A stretch of DNA of 5,698 nucleotides from an uncultured Lachnospiraceae bacterium (GCA_958444395.1 CAUCOL010000132.1:1-5698); one strand, 5' to 3'; shown: positions 1 through 5,698, counted from the first letter of the stretch. Made by a program: numbers and translations. Notes: a model not told the origin generated them from the letters alone.

Positions 1-1043
1 TCAATCTCCATCATGCAGGACAGGGCAAGACGATCCACACCCTGATTCAGGGAACAGATGCCATTGGATAATTTATGCGGAAGCATAGGGATCACACGAT
101 CTACCAGATACACACTGGTACCTCGCTTCAGAGCCTCCTTATCCAATGGAGACCCTTCTGTCACATACTGGCTGACATCAGCGATATGCACACCCAGCAG
201 ATAATGCTGCCCTTTCTTCTCCAGGGTGATCGCATCATCCAGATCCTTTGCATCCTCTCCATCGATCGTAACCATCTGCAGATCTCTGAAATCCACTCGT
301 CCGCTGATCTCCTTTGGATCTACTTCGTCTTCGATCTGCTCCGTCTGCTTCATAACCTCCTCCGGATATTCCTCCGGAAGTCCATACGCACGGATCACGG
401 ACAGGATATCGACACCCGGATCATTCACATGTCCCAGGATCTCGATCACTTTTCCTTCCGGTTTACGCTGCTCATCTCCAAAGTCTGTGATCTGTACTAC
501 GACCTTATGCCCGGTTACCGCCCCCTTACTCTCTGCCTTTGGTACATAGATATCTTTCGTAAACTTCTGGTTGTCCGCTGTCACGAAACCAAAGCCCCGG
601 CTGCGTGTATATATTCCGACCAAAATATCATTGCCATGCTCTAAGATATGCAGAATCTCTCCTTCCCGCCGCTTTCCTTCTGTACTGCCTTTTCGGATGT
701 GCACCTGCACACTGTCACCATCCATCGCATTCTTCGTATACGGTTCCGGAATAAAAATATCATCTGCTTCTCCCTCTACCCGTACAAACCCAAAGCCCTT
801 CTGGGTCGCCATATATCGTCCGACTTTTACATCCGCCGGCATCTGCTTGATCTTTCCTCTGCCATCGATCGTAATCTTCCCTTCACTGATCAAGGCATCC
901 AGTACCTCCCGCAGATCCTTCCGCTGCTTTGACGGTACCTGCATCAGCATCGCCATCTCTTTGACGGAAAGTGGCCGGTACTCCTTTGAAGTCACAAATT
1001 CATATACAAGATTCTTTTTTTCTTCTAATTCTATCGCTGTCAT
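1..1043 (-). CDS. rnr: Ribonuclease R, N-terminal 347 residues (gene runs off the window)
   Basis: RNase R is a processive 3'-to-5' exoribonuclease of the RNase II/RNB family that degrades structured RNA and works with tmRNA-SmpB in trans-translation. The visible part shows the family order: a winged-helix-like N-terminal domain (about residues 10-65), a first cold-shock/OB domain (about 72-132, with KGFGFVRVE and DDIFIP), a second cold-shock domain (about 140-205, with RGFGFVTAD and KDIYVP), then the start of the RNB catalytic domain. The metal-binding aspartates are seen in TIDGEDAKDLDDAI as D261, D267, D269 and D270, followed by HIADVSQYV and VIPMLPHKLSNGICSLN. Roughly half of the usual 700-odd residues is present; the cut is the window edge, not a mutation. 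The ATG at 1043 was chosen because AAGGAG stands 6 nt upstream. The frame stays open upstream to another ATG at 1220, so a 59-residue extension cannot be excluded. smpB often follows rnr in Firmicutes, but that lies outside the window. Confidence 0.96.
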   Translation of the reverse strand, partial: MTAIELEEKKNLVYEFVTSKEYRPLSVKEMAMLMQVPSKQRKDLREVLDALISEGKITIDGRGKIKQMPADVKVGRYMATQKGFGFVRVEGEADDIFIPEPYTKNAMDGDSVQVHIRKGSTEGKRREGEILHILEHGNDILVGIYTRSRGFGFVTADNQKFTKDIYVPKAESKGAVTGHKVVVQITDFGDEQRKPEGKVIEILGHVNDPGVDILSVIRAYGLPEEYPEEVMKQTEQIEDEVDPKEISGRVDFRDLQMVTIDGEDAKDLDDAITLEKKGQHYLLGVHIADVSQYVTEGSPLDKEALKRGTSVYLVDRVIPMLPHKLSNGICSLNQGVDRLALSCMMEI

Positions 1044-1049
1044 TTCCTT

Positions 1050-1055
1050 CTCCTT
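1050..1055 (-). promoter_or_regulatory. Ribosome binding site deciding the rnr start
   Basis: On the minus strand AAGGAG lies 6 nt before the ATG at 1043, within a purine-rich run (AGGAAGGAGAAGGAA). This is the strongest Shine-Dalgarno match in the leader and the main reason to prefer this start over the in-frame ATG codons at 1142 and 1220. Confidence 0.75.
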
Positions 1056-1249
1056 CCTGCCATGTCCGTGCACAGTCTGTTTCTCTGCCCGGCTGCCTGC
1101 CCTTGCAGGTGTCAGAAGCCTTCCGGCCACTGTGCCTGTCATGGTCTGAAAGTAATGTTTACCGCTCTGATACAGCAAGAGCCGTAAAGAGTAGTTATAT
1201 ATCTGCACCTTTCCCAACATCCCGTATGCCTTAAAAGTGCTTTTCTTAT

Positions 1250-1280
1250 ATTATATATAGTATACCCTTTTTTCTGACAG
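1250..1280 (-). promoter_or_regulatory. Candidate sigma-A-type promoter for rnr
   Basis: Downstream of the kinase stop codon is a very AT-rich stretch containing a perfect -10 hexamer TATAAT (1250-1255, minus strand). CTGTCA (1275-1280) is a 4-of-6 match to the -35 consensus, 19 nt upstream of TATAAT or 17 nt upstream of the overlapping TATATA (1252-1257). Transcription would start near 1243, giving a leader of about 200 nt to the ATG at 1043, or about 20 nt to the ATG at 1220. No terminator is visible between the kinase gene and this site, so read-through from the kinase is also possible. The region 1044-1249 otherwise holds only a short CCTGC-AAGG-GCAGG hairpin (1096-1109). Confidence 0.5.
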
Positions 1281-1296
1281 TTGTATAGTTATTTCC

Positions 1297-2439
1297 TTAT
1301 TCTGACGGCAAAAGAACTGTAAAACGGATCGTTTCATTTTCACTCTCTGCCTGTATCTGTCCACCATGCAGCTGCACGATCTCTTTGGCGATCGCTAGTC
1401 CCAGTCCAGCACCCCCCGTTGCGGAAGTACGTGATGCATCTGCCCGGAAAAAACGCTCAAAGATGTGTGCAAGTTTCTCCGGCGCGATCGTTTTTCCATG
1501 ATTTTCCAGACATACCTGTACCTTTTTCTCGGCTTCGCAATACTGCAGCGACAGACACAATGCCGTATCCGGATAACTGTAATTTACGGCATTCCGGATC
1601 AGATTATCAAAAACGCGTTCCAGCTTGTCTGCATCCCCGGAAAGTTCAATCCCTTCTGCGATCTGCAGATTCCAGGACAGCCCCTTCTGCTGCAGGATCG
1701 GTATGAATTCATACGATAGCTGCTCTAACATACGGCTTAAATGGATCGTCTCCTTTTCCAGCGTCATAACCGACAGATTAAATCGTGTGATATCAAAGAA
1801 CTCATTGATCAGATCTTCCAGACGCAATGCTTTATTCCATGCGATCTGTGTATATTTTGCCCGCAGACCTTCACTGATCTGCGGCTCATCCTTAAGCAGC
1901 GTCAGATATCCGATCACACTGGTCAGCGGTGTCTTCAGATCATGTGCCAGATATACGATCAGGTCATTTTTACGCTGTTCAGCCTCTTTGGCAGCCATCG
2001 CATTACGCAACGCCTGCTCCCGCACCAGATTCAGCTGATTTTGTATATTTCCCAGTTCCGGCGGAAGTTCTATCGCCCGGTTCGTCTCCTGCACAAGCTG
2101 CTGTGATGCAAGCACTACTTCATCCAGATAATGAAAGATACGATACAAAAAGACAATGGTCACCAGCAGCCAGATTCCAACGCATACAAACAGACTGATC
2201 AGATATACATGTACCCGCAGGAAATGAAGCAGTGGCCAGTATCCATCATCCGAATACCATGTCACCAGTGACAGCACCTTCCACGACGCAGCTACAAACA
2301 GAATAAATGCGCCCAGACTGACCAGCAGCGTCAAAAGATACCGTCTCAGGATCTGTCCTGCCATCTGCCAGCCGATTGCTTTTGCTTTTTGGGTATTCCT
2401 TTGTCCCAGATCAATTTTTTTATTCAATGGTATAACCAA
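1297..2439 (-). CDS. vanS: VanS-like membrane sensor histidine kinase
   Basis: This is an inner-membrane sensor kinase that would autophosphorylate and pass phosphate to the regulator encoded just upstream. Two hydrophobic segments (about residues 34-60 and 76-104) flank a short outside loop of about 15 residues containing WYSDDGYW. A coiled linker (about 105-158) leads to the dimerisation domain with EQRKNDLIVYLAHDLKTPL, where H166 is the phospho-acceptor. The ATPase domain has the N box (N279, N283 in DNLIRNAVNYS), ENHGKTI, the F box (FERFFRAD, 327-334) and the G2 box GGAGLGLAI (342-350). The 380-residue length fits VanS. The predicted start is TTG, overlapping the regulator gene by 20 nt; the resulting N-terminus MVIPLNKK resembles enterococcal VanS as I recall it (MVIKLKNKK), which supports this start. 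TTG at 2427 and ATG at 2364 are alternatives. No vanH/A/X-type genes are present, so the name denotes family, not proven glycopeptide resistance. Confidence 0.9.
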   Translation of the reverse strand: MVIPLNKKIDLGQRNTQKAKAIGWQMAGQILRRYLLTLLVSLGAFILFVAASWKVLSLVTWYSDDGYWPLLHFLRVHVYLISLFVCVGIWLLVTIVFLYRIFHYLDEVVLASQQLVQETNRAIELPPELGNIQNQLNLVREQALRNAMAAKEAEQRKNDLIVYLAHDLKTPLTSVIGYLTLLKDEPQISEGLRAKYTQIAWNKALRLEDLINEFFDITRFNLSVMTLEKETIHLSRMLEQLSYEFIPILQQKGLSWNLQIAEGIELSGDADKLERVFDNLIRNAVNYSYPDTALCLSLQYCEAEKKVQVCLENHGKTIAPEKLAHIFERFFRADASRTSATGGAGLGLAIAKEIVQLHGGQIQAESENETIRFTVLLPSE

Positions 2440-3115
2440 CCCCCCAGACTGTTTTTATGAATTTCGGCTTTCTGGCTATTTCATGCATCTTCTCACGGAT
2501 CCTGGCGATATGCGCCATGACGGTATTATTATTGTCCAGATATTTTTCCTTCCAGACAGATTCAAACAGCTCCTCTGAGGATACTACCTTTCCCCGGTGC
2601 GCCGCCAGATACCATACAATATCAAACTCCAGCGGTGTAAATACCAGTTCTTCTCCATTCAACATACATTTGTGGCTGGTTCGTGAAATCGTCAGTCCTC
2701 TGATCTCAATCAGATCATCCGATGCATCTTCTGTCCCCGCCGTATTATACCGGATATAACGCCGCAGCTGCGTCTTGACACGCGCCACCATCTCCAATGG
2801 ATTAAATGGTTTTGTAATATAATCATCCGCCCCCATCGAAAGCCCGGTGATCTTATCCATATCCTCGACCTTCGCAGTCAGCATAATAATAGGGAAATAA
2901 TGCTCCTGCCGTATCTTGCGGCAGAGTGTGAAGCCATCCATATCCGGAAGCATCACATCCAGCAATGCCAGTGAGATCTCCTCCTTCTGTACACATGCCC
3001 ATGCATCCGCTGCATTGTAGAATTTATATACCGTAAAGCCCTCATTTTTCATATATACCTCTACCAGGTCTGCAATCTCTTTCTCATCATCCACCACTAA
3101 TATTTTCTCCGCCAT
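2420..3115 (-). CDS. vanR: VanR-like OmpR/PhoB-family response regulator
   Basis: This is a cytoplasmic DNA-binding regulator, the partner of the kinase whose gene it overlaps. The receiver domain (about residues 1-120) has the acidic pair D9/D10, phospho-acceptor D53 (ALLDVMLPDMDG), switch T80 and conserved K102 (DDYITKPF). The winged-helix output domain (about 135-231) contains FTPLEFDIVWYL, the recognition-helix region NNNTVMAHIARIREKM and the C-terminal FIKTVWGVGYTIE. The length of 231 residues and the motifs IADLVE, KITGLSMGADDYITKPF and KTVWGVGY match the VanR group particularly well, rather than a generic OmpR protein. The ATG gives the canonical MAEKILVVDDE start. Its Shine-Dalgarno is poor: AAAGG lies 14 nt upstream, and a nearby GTG is followed at once by a stop. 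Transcription probably begins in the 68-nt gap behind the peptidase gene. The signal sensed and the genes controlled are not shown by the sequence. Confidence 0.93.
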   Translation of the reverse strand: MAEKILVVDDEKEIADLVEVYMKNEGFTVYKFYNAADAWACVQKEEISLALLDVMLPDMDGFTLCRKIRQEHYFPIIMLTAKVEDMDKITGLSMGADDYITKPFNPLEMVARVKTQLRRYIRYNTAGTEDASDDLIEIRGLTISRTSHKCMLNGEELVFTPLEFDIVWYLAAHRGKVVSSEELFESVWKEKYLDNNNTVMAHIARIREKMHEIARKPKFIKTVWGVGYTIE

Positions 3116-3168
3116 GCTCTGCTACACTGCCTTTCCGTTCTCTGCTTTAACAGTTTTTCTTTTGTATG

Positions 3169-3177
3169 ATTGTACCA
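3169..3177 (-). promoter_or_regulatory. Extended -10 promoter candidate for the vanR-vanS pair
   Basis: In the 68-nt gap between the peptidase stop and the vanR start, the minus strand reads TGGTACAAT. That is a TGN extension followed by TACAAT, a 5-of-6 match to the -10 consensus. The -35 position falls inside the last codons of the peptidase gene and is weak (TTACGA, 17-nt spacing), as is common for extended -10 or activator-assisted promoters. The leader to the vanR ATG would be about 47 nt. Confidence 0.5.
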
Positions 3178-3183
3178 TATTCC

Positions 3184-4080
3184 TTACTTTTTCGTAAATG
3201 CCCACAGGTTCTTAATCTGCCCGGCAAGCGTCTCATAATCCCAAAGACAGCTGCGTCGGATACAGTTCGGATCATTTACCTTGATCTTTCCATCCTGCAC
3301 TCCGGTCAATACAATAAAATGTCCTTCCGTCGTAAAATCTCCCGGACCAACGCTGCAGATCACCGGATGTCCCTCTTCTAACTGCTCCTTCATGGTTCTT
3401 TCACTCAGACGGATCTCCTGCCCGTGGATACCGAAGGAATCCGCTCCCTCTGTCATCAGACTCCAGCTGGTCCCCGTGCCCTCCAGATAATAGCCCTGCT
3501 CCTGCGCAAAAGAAGCGATCGCATCCGGTGTGGCATATGTCTTTCTGGTCAGTCCGATGATCACCATAGACAGACAGGTCGGCGCACAGCCTGACAATCC
3601 AATATCACTTCTGCCATACGATGCATACCCCCATCGTGTGTCCCACTGCAGCAGCAGAGGGATCTTTTCTTTGCACTCCTCTCCGGTCAGTATACCGTCT
3701 GCTTTTTTATCTGCCTGCAGATAGCCCTGTACAAATGGCAGCATCTCCGGATTATTACACAATGCATTCAAAACAGACTGTGGATAGGAATCTCTCTGTT
3801 GATAGATCTCTTCATATGCCGTATTTTTCTGTGCCATCGCCCGCAGTTCTTTTTCTATCTGACGTTCCCCCAGCTTCTTCGGAGCCTCCGGTGACGTTCC
3901 CGCCGATAGCTGCTGTGCCTGTGTATAGGTGCTTGCAGGCTCCTGATCTGTCTGCGCTCTTCGCAGCAAAAATCCCAGCAGATTTCCTGCCGCCACCACC
4001 AGCAGAACTGCCAGTGTCGTTTTCACCAGCCAGCGGCGGATCCTTCTTTTTCGATACTGTCTTCTCCTTGTTTCCTGCAT
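3184..4080 (-). CDS. Membrane-anchored C39-like (papain-fold) cysteine peptidase
   Basis: This is a probable cell-surface cysteine peptidase or related papain-fold hydrolase of the Peptidase_C39_2 type; the substrate is unknown. Numbering from the ATG at 4080 (298 residues), a very basic N-terminus (RRRQYRKRRIRR, 5-16) precedes one hydrophobic segment (about 18-39). This predicts a type II topology with the enzyme outside. A polar linker (about 41-70) and a helical region (about 73-125, with SYPQSVLNALCNNPEMLPFV) lead to the catalytic domain. LLLQWDTRWG (143-152) precedes the nucleophile C165 in GLSGCAPTCLSMVI. GHFIVLTGV supplies H254, and VNDPN supplies D270 as the third residue. There is no ABC-transporter domain, so it is not a bacteriocin C39 exporter. 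An ATG at 4092 would add four residues, but AAAGG directly abuts it; for 4080, AAAGGA is 11 nt upstream, which is long but workable. The next genes downstream are the VanR/VanS-like pair, suggesting an envelope-related role (inference). Confidence 0.85.
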   Translation of the reverse strand: MQETRRRQYRKRRIRRWLVKTTLAVLLVVAAGNLLGFLLRRAQTDQEPASTYTQAQQLSAGTSPEAPKKLGERQIEKELRAMAQKNTAYEEIYQQRDSYPQSVLNALCNNPEMLPFVQGYLQADKKADGILTGEECKEKIPLLLQWDTRWGYASYGRSDIGLSGCAPTCLSMVIIGLTRKTYATPDAIASFAQEQGYYLEGTGTSWSLMTEGADSFGIHGQEIRLSERTMKEQLEEGHPVICSVGPGDFTTEGHFIVLTGVQDGKIKVNDPNCIRRSCLWDYETLAGQIKNLWAFTKK

Positions 4081-4102
4081 AAAAAAACACATCCTTTCTG
4101 TC

Positions 4103-4116
4103 TGATCTGCTGATCA
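4103..4116. repeat. Short inverted repeat in the peptidase leader
   Basis: TGATC-TGCT-GATCA forms a 5-bp inverted repeat with a 4-nt spacer. It lies just downstream of the extended -10 candidate, where the transcript would begin, and about 20 nt before the peptidase start codon. It could be an operator or a small hairpin in the 5' end of the mRNA, but a repeat this short can arise by chance. Confidence 0.3.
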
Positions 4117-4123
4117 CACTTTC

Positions 4124-4132
4124 AGCATACCA
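4124..4132 (-). promoter_or_regulatory. Extended -10 promoter candidate for the peptidase gene
   Basis: The minus strand reads TGGTATGCT: a TGN extension plus TATGCT, which keeps the first, second and last consensus positions of the -10 box and matches 4 of 6. The -35 position at 17-nt spacing (4147-4152, AAATAT) is poor, so the promoter would be weak or activator-dependent. It lies 43 nt before the ATG at 4080. The match is modest. Confidence 0.35.
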
Positions 4133-4152
4133 GACGAAAGGATGCAATATTT

Positions 4153-4186
4153 TCGCTTCCTGTTACTATTTCCTGATCATTTTCTG
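4153..4186 (-). repeat. Three imperfect direct repeats, possible response-regulator binding sites
   Basis: Reading the minus strand, CAGAAAATGA (4186-4177), CAGGAAATAG (4175-4166) and CAGGAAGCGA (4162-4153) are related decamers whose first bases are 11 and 13 nt apart, about one helical turn. They end directly at the -35 position of the peptidase promoter candidate. OmpR/PhoB-family regulators typically bind phased direct repeats in this place. Binding by the neighbouring VanR-like protein is inference; the repeats are short and purine-rich, so chance is possible. Confidence 0.35.
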
Positions 4187-4203
4187 TACAAACTCTTACA
4201 AAT

Positions 4204-5148
4204 TTATGACGATGCCGATCCATTCCTTTCTCTGCGGGCAGACACCGGGATCTGTGCCAGCACGATAGCTGCAAAGATCAGAATGCATCCGGTCAATTCA
4301 CGCAGGGATAAACGTTCCCCCAAAAGAAGCACTCCGGCCAGTACGGAAAAGACCGATTCCAGACTCATCAGCAGGGAGGCAACCGTTGGATTTAAGCCTT
4401 CCTGTCCAATGATCTGCAGCGTATAACCTACCCCACTGGACAAGATACCCGTATATAAAAGCGGAATCCAGACATCACTTCCCACCAGCGTCCGGCTCCA
4501 TGTGCGGATTCCCTGCAGGCTGTGCTGCATATCTATCCAGAACATCGGGATCATACCACACAGTCCGGAGAAAAAGAACTGGATACATGCCATTTTAATA
4601 CTGTCTACCTTTGGTGCAAAGTGATCGATCACAAGAATCTGCATAGCAAAAAGCAGGGCACAGAGCAGCAGGATCGTATCACTGAAGCGCAGGGACAGTC
4701 TGCCAGTCATGCATAACAGATACAGTCCTCCTACCGTCAGTAAAACTCCCAGCCAGACATTCCAGCCACATTTTTTTCCAAAGAAAAGTCCGAGGATCGG
4801 AACGATCAGGATGTAGCACGCGGTCAGAAAGCCTGCCTTTCCTACTTCCCCGCCAATCGAGATACCTAACTGCTGCAGCGAGCTGCCAGCAAACAGAAAG
4901 AAGCCACAGGATATGCCGGCGATCCAAACCGTCCCGGTATCCTTTTTCTCTGCGTCAGTCCCCTTTTCTCTTCTGTCTCTCCACCAGATCACCGGCAGAA
5001 GTACCGCACCACCGATCAGAAAACGGATTCCGTTAAAGGTCAGTGGTCCTGTTGCATCTCCTCCTTTTCTCTGTGCTACAAATGCAACACCCCAGATCAG
5101 GGCGGCAAGTACAAGAAAAAATGAATTTCTGATTTTGTTTACTTTCAT
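4204..5148 (-). CDS. EamA/DMT-superfamily transporter
   Basis: This is a polytopic inner-membrane protein of the drug/metabolite transporter superfamily, whose members usually export small metabolites or amino acids; the substrate cannot be told from sequence. Its 314 residues hold about ten hydrophobic segments (approximately 9-27, 37-56, 74-93, 103-123, 129-147, 156-174, 184-204, 226-245, 255-276, 284-301) in two EamA repeats. Typical family features are the N-terminal ALIWGVAFVAQRKG, the first-repeat end LGVLLTVGGLYLL and the second-repeat segment SLESVFSVLAGVLLLGERL followed by TGCILIFAAIVLAQ. A charged loop (about 57-72) separates helices 2 and 3. The ATG at 5148 has AGGGA 9 nt upstream. 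It follows aroA by 57 nt with no obvious terminator, so the two may be co-transcribed. A link to aromatic metabolites is conceivable because some family members export aromatic amino acids, but nothing here proves it. Confidence 0.9.
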   Translation of the reverse strand: MKVNKIRNSFFLVLAALIWGVAFVAQRKGGDATGPLTFNGIRFLIGGAVLLPVIWWRDRREKGTDAEKKDTGTVWIAGISCGFFLFAGSSLQQLGISIGGEVGKAGFLTACYILIVPILGLFFGKKCGWNVWLGVLLTVGGLYLLCMTGRLSLRFSDTILLLCALLFAMQILVIDHFAPKVDSIKMACIQFFFSGLCGMIPMFWIDMQHSLQGIRTWSRTLVGSDVWIPLLYTGILSSGVGYTLQIIGQEGLNPTVASLLMSLESVFSVLAGVLLLGERLSLRELTGCILIFAAIVLAQIPVSARRERNGSASS

Positions 5149-5205
5149 GATATAACGTCCCTGTAAAGAATTTTTATATAATGGTGTTTGGAATGCGTTC
5201 TGCTT

Positions 5206-5698
5206 TTATCCCAATTTCTGTAAATCTTCATAGAAGGTCGGATAAGAGATATTAACACATTCGGCACCAAGGATCTCGGTATCCCCATCTGCAAGACCGC
5301 CGGCAATAGCAAAACTCATAGCAATCCGGTGATCGAGTCTGGAATCGATCGTAGCAGCATGAAGAGGTTTGCCGCCATGAATGATCATACCGTCGTCGGT
5401 TGCTTCAATATCCACTCCCATGGCAGACAGGTTATCGACCATAACATCAATCCGGTTGGATTCTTTGACTTTCAGCTCCTGTGCATCTTTGATCGTGGTC
5501 GTTCCATCGGCAAATGCAGCCATAATGGCGATAACCGGGATCTCGTCGATCAATTTTGGAATGATATCACCTTCAATGGTACAACCGTGCAGACTGCTGG
5601 TGCGTACGGTAATATCGGCAACCGGTTCTCCAACATCCTGTTTCACATTAGAGAGTGTAATATCTGCACCCATATTCCTACATACAGTAAGAATACCG
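5206..5698 (-). CDS. aroA: 3-phosphoshikimate 1-carboxyvinyltransferase (EPSP synthase), C-terminal part
   Basis: AroA joins phosphoenolpyruvate to shikimate-3-phosphate, the sixth step of the shikimate pathway to chorismate, in the cytoplasm. Only the last 163 residues of a protein usually about 430 long are present; the 5' part lies beyond the window edge. The frame is open to the edge and begins GILTVCRNMGADI, a typical EPSP synthase segment, so the first in-window ATG (5673) is an internal methionine. Visible active-site motifs are LIDEIPVIAI (D51 of the fragment, equivalent to E. coli D313), ELKVKESNRID (E79, E. coli E341) and LDHRIAMSFAIAG (R124, E. coli R386). The spacings of 28 and 45 residues equal those in E. 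coli. The end, NISYPTFYEDLQKLG, is of Gram-positive type and has Ile where I align the E. coli Lys411. Whether the enzyme is a class I or class II EPSP synthase cannot be judged without the N-terminal half. Confidence 0.97.
   Translation of the reverse strand, partial: GILTVCRNMGADITLSNVKQDVGEPVADITVRTSSLHGCTIEGDIIPKLIDEIPVIAIMAAFADGTTTIKDAQELKVKESNRIDVMVDNLSAMGVDIEATDDGMIIHGGKPLHAATIDSRLDHRIAMSFAIAGGLADGDTEILGAECVNISYPTFYEDLQKLG

Noticed and set aside
75..644. Open frame of 189 codons on the plus strand
   Set aside because: It lies antisense to the conserved cold-shock and catalytic domains of RNase R and has no family features.
1096..1109. CCTGC-CCTT-GCAGG hairpin as a terminator after the kinase gene
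   Set aside because: The stem is only 5 bp, no T-run follows on the minus strand, and it lies downstream of the rnr promoter candidate.
571..1149. Long open frame of 192 codons on the plus strand
   Set aside because: It is antisense to rnr, whose protein is clearly RNase R; the translated product is rich in Ser, Pro and Arg with no recognisable domain, typical of a shadow frame.
3812..4147. Minus-strand open frame of 111 codons overlapping the peptidase start
   Set aside because: It is a shifted frame of the peptidase N-terminus with Gly/Ser/Lys-rich composition and no plausible ribosome site or domain.
4679..4927. Minus-strand open frame of 82 codons inside the transporter gene
   Set aside because: It is an alternate frame of the EamA gene, whose own frame has ten regular membrane segments.
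5149..5205. Promoter in the aroA-transporter gap (TATAAA-like -10)
   Set aside because: No acceptable -35 or TGN extension accompanies the AT-rich hexamer, so it cannot be separated from background AT richness.
1..5698. Frequent GATC sequences as a methylation or phase-variation signal
   Set aside because: They are spread through coding regions and are explained by common codon pairs ending in G followed by ATC; there is no local clustering into an array.

Overview
The window most resembles a chromosomal segment of a Gram-positive clostridial gut-type bacterium, probably Lachnospiraceae. This rests on protein character (a VanR/VanS-type pair, a membrane-anchored C39-like protease, Firmicutes-style RNase R and AroA), moderate GC and AGGAG-type ribosome sites. 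The genus cannot be fixed from the sequence alone. All six genes lie on the minus strand, so they read from high to low coordinates. Both end genes are cut by the window edges.

Layout in order of transcription: the C-terminal part of aroA (5698-5206); a 57-nt gap; a ten-helix EamA/DMT-family transporter (5148-4204); a 123-nt gap holding an extended -10 candidate, imperfect direct repeats and a small inverted repeat; a type II membrane-anchored C39-like cysteine peptidase (4080-3184); a 68-nt gap with an extended -10 promoter candidate; a vanR-like response regulator (3115-2420) overlapping a vanS-like sensor kinase (2439-1297); a 253-nt AT-rich promoter/leader region; and the N-terminal half of rnr, RNase R (1043-1, running off the window). 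No stretch longer than 300 bases lacks a gene. I saw no tRNA, rRNA, CRISPR array, insertion sequence or convincing Rho-independent terminator, so read-through between neighbours is possible.

Functionally, aroA (shikimate pathway) and rnr (RNA decay) are housekeeping genes. Between them sits a likely cell-envelope module: a two-component system very close in character to the VanR/VanS regulators of glycopeptide resistance, but with no vanH/vanA/vanX-type genes in the window, next to a secreted-side cysteine peptidase. Imperfect CAGRAA-type repeats lie just upstream of the -35 position of the peptidase promoter candidate. That fits activation by an OmpR-family regulator and suggests, as inference only, that the VanR-like protein controls the peptidase. 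The other point worth checking is an in-frame open extension of 59 codons upstream of the normal rnr start.
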